From: Alnus glutinosa
Taxonomy: Eukaryota > Streptophyta > Magnoliopsida > Fagales > Betulaceae
Length of the DNA: 64,000 nt
Assembly (NCBI RefSeq): GCF_958979055.1
Contig: NC_084893.1
Location: 26,863,487-26,927,486 of the forward strand
Direction: 5' to 3'
Shown here: in pieces, positions 21,400-32,673 of the stretch
How the letters are laid out: every line of letters begins with the position of its first letter
Numbering within the stretch: position 1 is the first letter of the stretch
Notes under the pieces: generated by a model
What the model was told of the DNA's origin: nothing
The model's input: only the letters and a program-made list of their open reading frames with translations
Database searches by the model: none
Made by a program: the position numbers and the translations under genes

Positions 21400-22010
21400 T
21401 CGGGCTGGCTTGGTCGACTGAACCGAACTGAAAGAGGCTTGGACTAGATGGAACCAGATTGAAAGAGGCCTAAACCGGATAGAACCGGCCTTGAAACCAC
21501 TGAACCGGTGGTGAACCGGGTTGCTGAGGGACTGGATTGTGAAGAACCATACTGAACCAGTGCTAAACCGGATTAAGGAGGCCTGACCCGGACTGAAAAG
21601 GCCTGAATCGGTTGAGAAGAGCACATAACCGGTTTGAAAGAAGCTGAACTGGACCTGAATCGGTTGGAAAGCTCTGGAATGGAGCTAAAACCTACTGAAC
21701 CAGGTCTTTGGAGCTCTGAACTAGACTGGAAAGGCATGATTTGGCTGAGAAAAGGCCTAAACTTGTCTAAAAAACTATGAAACTGGTCTAAAACAGTGGT
21801 GAACCAGCCTTGGAAGCTCTGGAATGGAGTTGAAAACCTGAAACCCACTAAATTGGGTCTTAGGTGGCTTGAAACCGGGTGAATTGGATTGAATAAGGCT
21901 GGAACCGGGCTGAAAAGGCTGAAAATCCAGTGGACTGAACCAGCTTAACACCCGCTGGTTCGAGTTGAATCCTCAAACCCCAGTGACCCGGTTTGAAACC
22001 GATTTTGGAC
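21400..22010. repeat. Degenerate AACCGG-rich tandem array inside the LTR element
   Basis: More than a dozen loose copies of a unit of about 20-30 nt resembling CTGAACCGG(T/A)TTGAAA, with AACCGG and its variants spaced irregularly. No reading frame runs through it cleanly. Confidence 0.65.
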
Positions 22011-22709
22011 TAGGATGGAATTTGGCTCGATTGGCCTGGTTGGCTGAATCGGGTCTAACTCGCTGGTTTGGGTTGACAGTGGTGGGCCGGTTTTCATGGC
22101 AATCCGAGTTGATTTGGATGGATAACAGGTTGAACCCGATCCGATGAACTGTCTGAGCGTGGAGGCGCGTGAGTGCGTGGAGGAAGGACCAAAAAATTTT
22201 GGTCGCGCGTGGCTGCGTGTGGGGCCTCAGATGGGGAAGATCGAGGTTGATCTGGAATCGTCATTGTCGAATCTGCTGATTGGCGCGGTCACGTAGACGA
22301 TCGGCTGAACATGGGCGGCGCGTACATTCTTCGATGAGGCTAGTCTCAGCAGTTCTGGACTGTGCGGATCCTGATCTATCGATTGGTACTGTCACGAAGG
22401 CAATTGGTCGAGTATGGAGGCGTGTGGCAGCACGGGCAGTATGCTTGGGTTGCACGTGGAGGCATGTGCGGTTGTCGTCGATGACTGATCTTCCCTTGAT
22501 CGTAAGATCTGTACCTTAGAGACCTGATTCCGGGATTATTTTTCCAGATGTGGCTACGATGAAGGCGTTGAAGAGACTGACAACAATTTTAAAGGCGTGA
22601 GGCGACGTGTGGGCGACTGGAATTATGAGATTGTCTTAGAGCACGTGAAGAACGCATGTAAATTTCAAGGACATTTATTGAAGGCCACAAGAAAGTGGTT
22701 CCGATATCA

Positions 22710-22935
22710 TGTTAAATATATTGGGGAAATATATGAAAAATAGAAAGAGCGAAAGAGAAAGAGTGGAAGCATATAAAGGACTACATTGTATTAAAGTAGT
22801 ATATTTAACACTATTACATAGGTCTTTATTTATAGAGAGATAATGAGTAGTGAGCAAGAGACCCTAAACTACATAAAGTAATGAATAAACCCTAATAGGA
22901 AAGACATAACATGGTAAATATAAAATATTCTAACA
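22710..22935 (-). repeat. LTR (right) of the small LTR element
   Basis: TGTTAAATATATTGGGG... to ...ATATTCTAACA, partner of 20952-21163. Confidence 0.8.
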
Positions 22936-24368
22936 GTTTCATAGAAGCTCGTCCTCTGGTTTTAATATTAAGTTTGATTTTTTCATTGATCTCAAAATAT
23001 TCTTCTAAATCAAAAATAACAAAATGTTTATCCAAATACATTAACAAATATAACAAAAAATACTCATGGCTTTGTATTGGTATGTACTTATAATAGAAAA
23101 GTAATGTTAAATACTACACTCTCATTTTATGATTTTTTTTTTTTTTTAAAAAAAATAATGATTAATTCAAGGGTCGATGGGTATTGCCACATTAGCTCAA
23201 TGGGATGAGGTGAGATGGGATGTAGTATGTAGCAATATTACTCATTGTAGAAATATTGGGAATGTAAATCGGATGATCAAAAAGATTTTGACACGATTCG
23301 CTTTTGATAGAGTAGTGCAACATACTACACTCTAATCCCATCCTTCATCCCACTGAACTGATTTAACAGTGCCGTCAACTCTTGAATCAGATCTTATTAA
23401 AAAAGAACAATTCAAAATTGATAAACACTATCACATCAGTCTAAAACATGTAATTAGGTCTTCGACAAGTCTAAAACATGGTGGTACATCTTTCCATGTA
23501 CGTGTGTAGTAAAATCATACACTCGAATTTAGTAAATTACATTGCAATAAGATAATTCTATTGCACATAATCAAAATACATATAAAGGGTTCTATTAATT
23601 TCATTGTAATTCTTCTACAAATTGATGTGTCATTTTATGTGGCAACTGCTACATCAACAATTTAAAAATTTTAGTTGTTAAGTTGATGATATGACAAAGG
23701 CCATGTAAGCACCACATTGGTTTGTAAAAAGAATGATGTAAGATTTGTAGTGTATGTGGCAATGCTCTTCTAAACTTCTTGGACTTAATTTTTACCACTA
23801 TTTAACCATTTAGAGCATTGCTATTAATAATAATAATAATAAAAATTAAAATGATGATCTAAGTGTTCCACAAATTGGGCCTGTTTGGTTATCGTTTTAA
23901 AGTTTTTTTTTTTTTTTTTGGTTATTAAATTCAAAAAAGAAGAAGTAAACAATATAAAATGTATTCTTAAAAATTGTTTTCATATAATTATTCCTGAAAA
24001 CGATCTATCTTTATAAATCAAAATGATGTTTTCTTGAACTTTTAAGTTCAAGAAAGACAAAAACATTGAATATATCTAAAAATAAAACAAAAAATCCCAT
24101 GATCTTCTGTGTTTTTATTTTTTCTAGTTTTTATTCTTTATTTTAATAATTTTTAGAGGCTTTTTCTAGTTGTAGTAAAAAACAAAATTCACTAATGATG
24201 CATATGCAACATTTTTCGTCTATTTTAACACCAAATGTTAATGCACAATGTAACTTATAATAGAATTGTAGTTAAAGGGGGTTGAGTGTCACATTTAAAA
24301 GCTTAGCTGTCTAATATTCTATGTGAGATTCTATTGAGATATATAGTTTTTGTATGTAGAAAAAGTTT
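22936..24368. other. Copy-2 spacer homologous to copy 1 7083-8940
   Basis: Blocks at about 23440-23620 and 23760-24000 match 7265-7950, and 24040-24360 match 8628-8945. The matches break where copy 1 has the poly(A) retro-insert and where copy 2 has the repeats at 23107-23410. No gene is seen. Confidence 0.6.
23107..23410. repeat. Pair of related MITE sequences in opposite orientation
   Basis: The left part (TAATTCAAGGGTCGATGGG ... GGGATGAGGTGAGATGGGAT ... GTAGTATGTAGCAATATTAC) is an imperfect reverse complement of the right part (GTGCAACATACTACACTC ... ATCCCATCCTTCATCCCA ... CAACTCTTGAATCAGAT). It is either one element with 100-bp arms or two insertions. Absent from copy 1. Confidence 0.55.
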
Positions 24369-24457
24369 GAGACCCAAGGGGTAACTCAATTAGCTGTGGA
24401 CCACGCCTCATGAAGTGGAGGTCACTAGTTCAAATCCCCAATTCCCCCTCTTGTGTG
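24369..24457 (+). repeat. tRNA-like (SINE-derived?) sequence
   Basis: Contains a box-A-like GTAACTCAATTAGCTGTGG and a box-B-like GGTCACTAGTTCAAATCCC with about 30 nt between them, the internal promoter layout of tRNA-derived SINEs. No acceptor stem can be folded across the ends, so it is not a functional tRNA gene. No poly(A) tail is seen. Confidence 0.4.
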
Positions 24458-24602
24458 GGGAAGCTTAATCTAAAAAGACTTTTGGAACTAATTAACAAAT
24501 CATTCATAAACTTACCGTATTATATAACAGGGAAGCTTAATCTAAAAAGACTTTTGGAACTAATTAACAAATCATTCATAAACTTACCTTATTATATAAG
24601 CA
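24458..24602. repeat. Tandem duplication, 72-bp unit x2
   Basis: Two near-identical 72-bp units beginning GGGAAGCTTAATC at 24458 and 24530. Copy 1 has a single unit (about 9172-9230), so the duplication is specific to copy 2. Confidence 0.88.
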
Positions 24603-24603
24603 T

Positions 24604-25477
24604 TAGGGTTGTCAATTTTTGACACGACCCGCGAATCCAACACGAACAAGATACGAAAATATAGGGTTTGGGTTCGGGTCATAATCAGGTCAACCCGATT
24701 ATAACATGGTTAGATGAAAAAAAAAAAAAAAAAAACAGAAACTTCAGGAAACGGTGGAACCTAGCCGGGTCTTTTGTGGTTATATTTATGTGTGTATAAC
24801 CAGAGTCTTCGACGGTCTGGAAATATAACCAGAAACTTCATGCAGCCACGACCGTCGAAGTTCAGGTCTTGAAGTTGAAGTCGAGCTCCACCACGCAACC
24901 TTCCAAAACGGCATCTCCCCCAACGGCTCGTTCACCGTTCACGTCGTCTGAGGTTCAGTGACTTGGGAGCCCTAGATTTGGTGCTTGACTGCTTGTTGGC
25001 TGTGAACACGGTTTCCCGTGCGATCTGGGTTTGGAAACCACAGGGATTGCCGGATTGGGTTGCTTCTCTCGCCAGATTGTGTTGTTTGCCTGTTTGGTTT
25101 TCTCTTGTGACAGTGTGACTGCAGTGCGAATTGGGGATTTGGGGTTCTGCCATTCTGCGGTGGGTACGAATTGGGGTTCAGACAAAGACGAAGACGAAGA
25201 GTCGAAGACGATCCTTCATCCTTTTTCTTCTTCGGACGATTGTCACGATTCGGGAGTCTCGGACGAAGCTTCTTGGCTTTTGCCTTCTTCAGTTCTTCTT
25301 CTTCACAACGGGTTACCCGGGTCGTGTTCGGGTAACTCGGTTGATATACGAGTCGTGTTCGGGTTTAAGAAATCAACCCGATCAATAATCGGGTCGGGTT
25401 CATGTCGGGCCCGATTGTGTAATCAGGTCGGTCGGGTTGACACGAACCCGACCTGTAAACCCAAATTGCCAAGCCTA
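24604..25477. mobile_element. hAT-type non-autonomous element, 874 bp, 8-bp target duplication
   Basis: Perfect target duplication ATAAGCAT at 24596-24603 and 25478-25485. The empty site is preserved in copy 1 near 9230. Terminal inverted repeats: TAGGGTTGTCAATTT at the left and the complement of TAGGCTTGGCAATTT at the right, followed on both sides by CGGGT/ACCCG-rich subterminal repeats. The interior at about 24740-25300 is GC-rich and gene-like (a 155-codon frame at 25031) with no recognisable domain, so it may be a captured fragment. No transposase. Confidence 0.88.
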
Positions 25478-26640
25478 ATAAGCATGCATCAATCTTAACC
25501 TAACTTTGTATAAGACAAAATAACACTTTGCAATACATGGACCATAGAATATCCCATCATGCTTAGGCTTAATACATAGAATATCCCATCATAACACCCA
25601 TGCATCATCCTTCCACTGGACAACCCCTCTCAACTCACTCAGCCTTCCTCCCCAGTTCATCCCAATCCATACACTTATTCACCCAGAAAATCAACCAGGC
25701 AAACACGCAAACTCTCTCGGTTCCATCCATACTTCAAATTATCTAACACCCCTTCTTCACCCCATCTTCCCTTTGTAACTTCCCCATCACCTCCTACACC
25801 TCCTCGATCCACTCTCCCCTGACCTGTGCCCCTCTCCTCCACTACCTACAAGAAGGTGGGAAGACATCGATGATGTGCCATTGGCTATACTCAAGAAACA
25901 CAAAGGCCAGCAGTTCTTCACAGGCTTTTTCTCCTATTCGGAAATGGCAGCTCTTTCATTAGCTTCAATGAAGGATTCAACAGCCTCTTTGAAGGCACTC
26001 GGGCCACTAACTGATAAGCTTTCAATAGCTACAATGACAGCACTTGATCAACCACCCGGCAAGACACTGAGCACAACCTCTCAATCTCCTATCTAGCAGG
26101 AGAATGTGGACCAACCGGTGCATATTTTACAGCTCCTCAAGTCAAGAGACTTCCATTGACATGGCTGCTGCAACCTCCTCACCAATGACAATTTGCAGGT
26201 TCACTCGATCGAGCTTCAAGGGGGCAAAAGCTCTTCAATCCTGCTGTTTATGTTTTTGAGGCCGAATCCTGTTCAGAGGCTGAGACCGAAGAAAAGGGGT
26301 GGACTAGCTTGGTCTACCTCTCTAGCAATGAAAATATTAGCCTGAAATTGTAGAGGATTAGCCCATGCCTCTACAATTCGCTACTTAAGGGCCAAGGTTA
26401 GAAAACACTCTTATGATATTTTGTTTCTATCTAAAACTAAAATGCTACCGCATGTTGCTTGTGTAATTTTGAATGGAATGGTTTTTTTTTTTTTTTTTTT
26501 TAATGGCTCATGCTCATCTTGTTGGTATTAAAGGAGGTCTTTTGTTAGCATGACACACTGGTGTGGAAATAGAGTGTTTTCAAACTAATGTTAATACAAT
26601 AACTGCTTGGTGTTATTCTTATCCCCCTATCATCCTTGGA

Positions 26641-26824
26641 CAAAGACAGCTTTTAGACTTTGGGGGTCAAAACTAGAAAAATAAAAAAAATATAGAGGTG
26701 TAAAATTTATTTATTTATTTATTTTTTAGATTTTTTGTTTTTTTTTTTGGAAAACTTTTGGCTTGGGGGGGGGGGGGGGGGGGGGGGGCAAGGGCCCACA
26801 AGCCAAGGTGTAGCTCTACCCCTG
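26641..26824. mobile_element. Small hAT-like insert with 8-bp target duplication and G23 tract
   Basis: Flanked by TCCTTGGA at 26633-26640 and 26825-26832, interrupting the LINE frame. The right end reads in complement as CAGGGGTAGAGCTACACC, a typical hAT terminus. The left end (CAAAGACAGCTTTTAG) is a poor match. A run of about 23 G lies at 26766-26788. No coding capacity. Confidence 0.65.
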
Positions 26825-26831
26825 TCCTTGG

Positions 26832-27346
26832 ATGCTTTCCAGTATTTATGATTATCCATATGTGTCTAATAACTCACAATTTTGGGAAAATATGATGAAT
26901 ATTGGCATGAACTATTCTGGCCCTTGGTTGTTTATTGGAGATTTCAACATGATTTTAAATCAAGCAGATAAAATGGGTGTTTTACCTTATGCCTGCTCCT
27001 CCAATGACTTTTTTAGAACATTTGTGAATTCCTTTGGCATGGTAGATTTAGGTTTTTCTGGGAACCTTTTACATGGTCTAATCTTAGGGATAGTAGACAT
27101 TTGATTAGGCAATGTCTGGACAGAGGTTTTGCCACCCCGAATGGGTCCATCTTTTCCCTTCCTTTTCCATTTTGCATCTTTTCAGCAATAAGCTCGAATC
27201 ATAACCCCATGCTGCTAGATACAATAACACCTGCAACCCATCTACCTAGACCATTTAAATTTGAGGAATTATGGACTAAACATCCAGATTGCAATTCAAC
27301 CATTCAGGTAGCATGGTCTTCTTACTTCACTGGTTCTCCTGAGTAA
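26832..27346 (+). pseudogene. LINE endonuclease fragment
   Basis: Two overlapping frames (26832-27104 and 27101-27346) carry the apurinic-endonuclease-like signature: PWLFIGDFNMIL, MVDLGFSGN, CLDRGFATP, and SSNHNPMLL, the catalytic SDH-like position changed to SNH. A frameshift near 27100 and the altered motif show it is dead. Confidence 0.8.
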
Positions 27347-28019
27347 CGCCCCGCCTTTTACAAAAAGGCGTAATTAAAAATTTTGAATTTTTACGTGACA
27401 TTCCAACATCATCAGAGTTGAGATCTAGCAGCAGAATATTATTTTTTCTTAAAGACTTGGGAATCATAACATATCAAAGCTGATTGAAATACCTCTTAAT
27501 TATAAATATACTAAATACTTTAATCGTATCAAATCAAGTGCCACAAGCGGCACATAAACATACATAAAAAGCCTATTAACAACTAACATCAATTTAAGCG
27601 TTATACAAATAATAACATCTATAAACATATCTAATTACAATATAACTAGCTATCTGGATGCTAGCTTAGTCCATTTTTAGTCTTTAAAACTTTCACCGAT
27701 AAGTATGTGATTGCCAATTCTTTCATAATCCCATACTGTGATCAAGTGAGTTCGCTATTTCCAATAATATGATGCATATAAATTTATTTATGAAAGGAAA
27801 ATACGTACACAATGTATAATATAACTTTATGTCTATATATATATATATATGCAATTCATGGTCTATGATCGTGAGTCATAGTCATAGATTGAATATATAT
27901 ATATAGACACACACACACACACACAAAACAATGTTGTGATGACAGTTTTATATGCAATGTCTTAATTATTTTCTTTTGCACTCCTCTCGTTAAGGATCAT
28001 ATGGTCCAGATTAACGTGT

Positions 28020-28190
28020 TGTGGGAGCCTACGGTTCTTGGGAGCTTAAGGTCCCTTCACTTAAAACTTATTTATCTGTTGCCGGAAGCTTAAGGTCCCA
28101 ACTGACTGAAAGCCTAAGGTCTCAGTCGCTTTGACTCTTAATCTGTCACGGGAGCCTAAGGTCCCACTGGAAGCCTACGGTCCCACTTTA
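28020..28190. repeat. Six-copy GG(A/G)AGC(C/T)TAAGGTCCC motif cluster
   Basis: Motif copies begin near 28023, 28040, 28084, 28108, 28150 and 28169, with variants such as GGAAGCCTACGGTCCC. GGGAGC...GGTCCC is partly self-complementary, so each copy could form a small hairpin. Spacing is irregular (17-42 nt). Confidence 0.75.
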
Positions 28191-29190
28191 CTATTAATCA
28201 GTTTAATTAAAATAGTAAAATATGCAAATTTCACATTTGCAAACAATTAAATAAATTCGTAAACATGATATTATGAAAACCCCCTGGCATTACTCTCGGT
28301 AAGTATATAAATACTTACAGTACTTTGGTGTAGTTCTCATTTCATCATCTGCAATATAATTTAGTACAAGAGATAGTTTATTAGTACAAGATTCCTAAGA
28401 AACATATTTTAAGACTTTTACATTTCTGACTTCTAAACCAACTTAACTTAATTTCCTAATATGGTTTAGACATAATAACGGCACATAAAATAGACCGATT
28501 CACATGTCCACATATTTTATGTGAGCATTACTACGACGTTTATAAATTAATGTCAAAAAAATACATTTTAATTAAAAGGGCCATTATATTAGCTTTAACA
28601 TTAAAAACTTATATATATTCAAATCAAATAAGCATAATATCTCTATTAATATAAATAATGAGTTTTATATTTTTAAAATATAAGGACAGGACAACGGCAT
28701 AAATAATTATAATAAAATCCTTTTCCCGATTTTTTATAAAATTTGGAAGAATTATGGCATTAGAATGTTTTCTAAAACTTTAGGTAGCGTAACGGCATAA
28801 TTATAAAACAATTCCAATTTAATCATTTTATAAAATTGGGCAGAATAACGGCTCTTTATAAAATACTTTATTTTTACTCGAGCATCGCAACAACGTGATT
28901 TATTATTTAAATATGCCACTTGGATCATCCTGTTAAAACAAAACTTAAAACATTAGATCACTTTTAAAACTTTAAATAATAAATAATATAAAATACATAA
29001 AATCAAGAGTTTAATAAAAATACCTCAAAGTGGGATATAAAAATACCCACTCAAAGTCTAAATCAGTAGAGAGAGAGATAGATCTATTTCCTTTTTATCT
29101 TTTCTTTTTATTTCCTTTCACTAGAGACTTCTTTTGTGCTGGGACCTGAGAATGGGAGAGTTGAGAGAAAGATATTTATTTTTTCTTTTC

Positions 29191-29340
29191 TTTTACCCAT
29201 CGAACACACAGAGAAGAGAAGGAAAACAGAGAAAGAGAGAGACACGAGAGAGCTATTCCTCTTTTATTTTTCTTTTCTGCAACTAGGGAGAGCAAGAGAG
29301 GAAGAGAAGAGATGAAAGAGAGGCAGAGATTTTGGGTTCT
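29191..29340 (+). repeat. Direct repeat, left copy (flanks the MULE fragment)
   Basis: The segment from TTTTACCCATCGAACACACA to TTTTGGGTTCT is repeated at 31664-31824 with about 95% identity and one 9-nt difference. The nested MULE fragment lies exactly between the two. Confidence 0.85.
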
Positions 29341-29448
29341 CATTCCCATCCCCATCCTCGTCCTCATTCCCATCCTCATCCCAATTCCTATCCCCATCCC
29401 CATCCTCATTCCCATTCCCATCCCCATCCCCATTCTCCCCATCACCTT
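29341..29448. repeat. (CCCATC/CCCATT)n microsatellite
   Basis: Degenerate hexanucleotide run of about 100 bases marking the truncation point of the MULE fragment. It creates spurious His-Pro and Gly-Met reading frames on the two strands. Confidence 0.9.
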
Positions 29449-29937
29449 CTACACACTCATAAGTTGAGGGCCAACCCTATTCACATCATATTTATCTTCA
29501 AAAACATCTTCATCATCGCTAATTTTATCATCCCACCATGGATCATTAAGAGCAACCCTACCTCCAACATCTTCATCTTCATCATCTTCCCCACCTTCCC
29601 CATCTCCATCCCCATTCCCATCATCTTGGAAAGAAACAACATACAGTTCAATAGCATGGTTCTCCACATGTACCGATGACATATAATCCATATCATAATC
29701 CGAGGACACTAGATACAAACCCACAACTAAATCTTTATTAGGGTCTCTAAAGTAAATTAAGTCACCCGGACTGTACCCATATTGTTTCACAATAGACTCA
29801 AGTATAGAAAAAGTAAAACTATCCCGATCAACACTATCAGGATGAACAACCATTTCACCCCCCGAATAGATGACTCCATATACTCTGTCGAACCTACCCC
29901 CATAATTTATTTCAAACACCAATTTCATCCTAGACAT
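29449..29937 (-). pseudogene. MULE transposase N-terminal exon (PB1-like domain)
   Basis: 162-codon frame with a beta-rich N terminus (MKLVFEINYGGRF, VYSGGE-like IYSGGEMVVHPD, YGYSPGDLIYFRDP, HVENHAIELYV) followed by an acidic tail (DGNGDGDGEGGEDDEDED). This layout equals residues 1 to about 170 of the transposase at 48774, without close identity, so it comes from another MULE family. No catalytic region follows, so it is a fragment. Confidence 0.7.
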
Positions 29938-30504
29938 GCAAAAATATTACATTATCAATTAGACTAAGGGACCACTAGTATACAATTTTAATTTTACATT
30001 ACATTTACAACATAATTCATTCAGGGAAAAATAAGCTATGGACCCACTACCCTCAATATACACCCAAGGAATTAATATGTTATGCACCAAGAGAGAACAT
30101 GGGACGACTATATTATGCAACCAACTAGAAAGTTGAACCATGCACATGGGCCTAAATAACATGATTAAATATTCCACCATGATGCATGTGGTCCCATTGC
30201 AAATAACAACCAAATATAGGGATACCTAGCAATGTCTCGACATGATAGCATGGAATAAAGTGAGTCTAACCAATCAAGCAAAAATTAAGTGGCAGTTGTT
30301 CTGTTCTGGGAAGTTTGTCTTTAATTGAAGAACATAAGTTGTTTGTAAAAATTAAGGTAGTTGAGAAGAACATAGCTTTTTGGTCCTTCACTTACATTTT
30401 GTTTGCTTATTGAGAAGAATTATAGTGAGAAGAATTGCAATTTGCATGTAATATTGTTTGCTTATTTTGTTTACTTCTATCATTACACAAACCCTAAACC
30501 CTAA

Positions 30505-31230
30505 TATTCAACCAATCACTAACCATAATTAAACTAAGTAAACAAAATAAACAAACTCTCAACTCAAATCAGTGTCAACCGAAACCCCCAAATCAAATTC
30601 TCGACAATTGTTATGCTTTTATCCCAAATTTCCAACAACCCCAAAACCCTAGAAATTAGTAAACTTAGTAAACAAATCACCAACCACAATTAAACTAAGC
30701 AAACAAAATAAACAAACCCTCAACTCAAATCAGTGTCAAACAAAACCCCCAAATTCCTGACAGTTGTAATGCTTTTATCCCAAATCCCCGACAACCCCAA
30801 AACCCTATAAATTAGTAAATTTAGTAAACAAATTATCAACCACAATTAAACTAAGCAAACAAAATAAACAAACCCTCAACTCAAATCAGCGTCAACTGAA
30901 ACCTCCAAATTCCCGACAGTTGTAATGCTTTTATACCAAATCCTCAACAACCCTAAAACCCTAGAAATTAGTAAACTTAGCAAACAAATCACCAACCACA
31001 ATTAAACTAAGCAAATAAAATAAACAAACCCTCAACTCAAATCAGTGTCAACCGAAACCCCCAAATTCCCGACAGTTGTAATATTTTTATCCCAAATTCC
31101 CAACAACCCTAAAACCCTAGAAATTATTAAACAAATCGCCAACCACAATTAAACTAAGCAAACAAAATAAATAAACCCTAACCTCAAATCCCATATAACC
31201 GAAACCCCTAAAAACTTGACAGTTACTGTG
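30505..31230. repeat. Tandem repeat, about 157-bp unit, about 4.5 copies
   Basis: The anchor CTCAACTCAAATCAGTGTCA appears near 30558, 30719, 30876 and 31031, with a degraded copy near 31180. Each unit also contains AAACCCCCAAATTC, GACAGTTGTAATGCTTTTAT and AACCACAATTAAACTAAGCA. It sits in the intron-like part of the MULE fragment. Confidence 0.88.
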
Positions 31231-31663
31231 TACTCACTCTTCAAAACCCAAATGCCGACAAACCCTAAAATATATAGAAAGCACAAAAAAGGAATGAAAA
31301 AGACACTCACCTGCTTTTTCGGTTTGGTTGAGAGAATCTCGGTGTCGAGTGGGGACCAAAATCGGGAAATCGATGTCGCCTTCTTCCTTTTGAGTGGAGA
31401 GTGAAGTCGAGTAGGGAACAAAGTTTGAAAGTGAAGTTTTGGGGGGGCACGAGACAGTGATATGCGGGTTGAGTGGGCTAGATGGTGTCAAAGGCAATTT
31501 TGGGGATGAAAAGTTAGTTAAAAAATGACGGGCATGTGGACGGAAGGTCCACGGTAGAACACGTGTACAACATCAGGGGGGTCATCTACCAAAAATTGTA
31601 CATTGGGCGTCAGATTGCCAATGGGTGAATACATCAGAGGGGCAAAGTGTAATTTACCCAATT

Positions 31664-31824
31664 TCTTTTATCCACCGAACACACAGGGAAGAGAAGGAAA
31701 ACAGAGAAAGAGAGAGACACGTGAGAGCTGTTGTTGCTATTCCTCTTTTATTTTTCTTTTTTGCAACTAGGGAGAGCAAGAGAGGAAGAGAAGAGATGAA
31801 AGAGAGGCAGAGATTTTGGGTTCT
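31664..31824 (+). repeat. Direct repeat, right copy (flanks the MULE fragment)
   Basis: Partner of 29191-29340. It ends at TTTTGGGTTCT, where the sequence continues into GCTCAGGTATGTCC, a possible splice donor context of the host insertion. Confidence 0.85.
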
Positions 31825-32673
31825 GCTCAGGTATGTCCGAGAGAGTGATGAAAGGTTTGTGAGGAGTTTTCCTCCTTTGTTTTTCTGCTATCTACTGAAA
31901 CACACGGAGAGTGAAAAAGGAAGAGTAACTCTTTTCTATGTTTGGGCTCTGGCTAGGGAGTTCTTTTCTCAGAGGTCCCAACCGAAAGGTACAAGGATAT
32001 GGGAGAGGATTGAGTTCTTTCTGAGAGAAAACAGAGAGAAAAGAGAGAAGATGGCTGTTGTTTGCTTCCTTCTTCCTGTTAAGAGATAAACAAAGAGAAG
32101 AAAGAAGAGGGAGGTTTGGGAGAGTAACAAGAGAGTTTCTGCCGGGAGAGAAATTTAACAGAGAAAGGAGGATGAAGAAGAGATGGTGCATGAATCTAAG
32201 GAGGTGCATCCTCCTTAGAAATAGAATTAGGCATTAGTTAGCTTTCTAATTGCATAAATATTTAGTCACTAAGATTCTTGTTTAGTTGTTTTAACCTTCA
32301 TAATATTTAAGGGACGGATTGGGTTCATGCTTGGACCAAAAATCATCAATGGGTAATGATGATTTTAATAAAATCAAAGGCTCATTAATTAATAACGCTG
32401 AATGTGAATTTTCGTCCAAATTAGAGGTAGTATGTTTTGCGCTCTAAACGGAGTCCAAAAATTATGAAATTTGGAAGGTAGATAGAAGACTTCGAATATA
32501 ATTTTCTAGTTTTTGAATCAACTAAAACAGAGTTTGTTTGATCATATTTCCATCATTCCAAAGCTTAAGGTCCATTAAACTTTTCTAATGGAATTAGAAT
32601 TATAAATGTACTTCTAATGTTGATGAATATTTAATCTTATAAATGTTCATATTTTCTTTTATATCATTATTAG

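Larger units (their letters stand above)
20952..22935 (-). mobile_element. Small non-autonomous LTR retrotransposon (gutted copia-type or TRIM-like)
   Basis: Two similar LTRs, 20952-21163 (212 bp) and 22710-22935 (226 bp), both start TGT and end ACA and share the GGAAGCATATAAA...GACTACATTGTATTAAAG block. The left LTR is followed by TCCCCCTTAAACGGG, a polypurine tract when read on the minus strand. Just left of the right LTR is a GTTCCGATATCATG block, a primer-binding-like site on the minus strand, so the element points leftward. The 1.5-kb interior has no gag or pol. It is unusually rich in GAACCGG-type repeats (about 21400-22000) followed by a GC-rich part (about 22140-22650). No 5-bp target duplication is visible (TAATG versus GTTTC). 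Confidence 0.8.
29341..31663 (-). mobile_element. Truncated MULE fragment (minus orientation)
   Basis: Right end has a MULE-type terminus: ...GGCAAAGTGTAATTTACCC at about 31641-31659. Reading leftward there follow a leader, an intron-like region with tandem repeats (30505-31230), and a transposase N-terminal exon (29449-29937). The left side is cut off at a CCCATC microsatellite, so the catalytic domain and second terminal repeat are missing. Confidence 0.68.

Noticed and set aside
24369..24457. tRNA gene
   Set aside because: Box A and box B are present, but the ends do not pair into an acceptor stem and the anticodon arm is poor. A tRNA-derived SINE-like relic fits better.
25031..25498. 155-codon protein inside the hAT element
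   Set aside because: Runs through the terminal repeat and target duplication and has no recognisable domain. Kept only as a possible captured fragment.
29332..29679. 115-codon His/Pro-rich protein and its Gly/Met-rich antisense
   Set aside because: Pure consequence of the CCCATC microsatellite.
30505..31230. Centromeric-type satellite
   Set aside because: Only about 4.5 units of about 157 bp, confined to a MULE fragment.
31625..32089. 154-codon Arg/Glu-rich protein
   Set aside because: Follows the GA-rich direct repeat; no domain, biased composition, inside a non-coding insertion.
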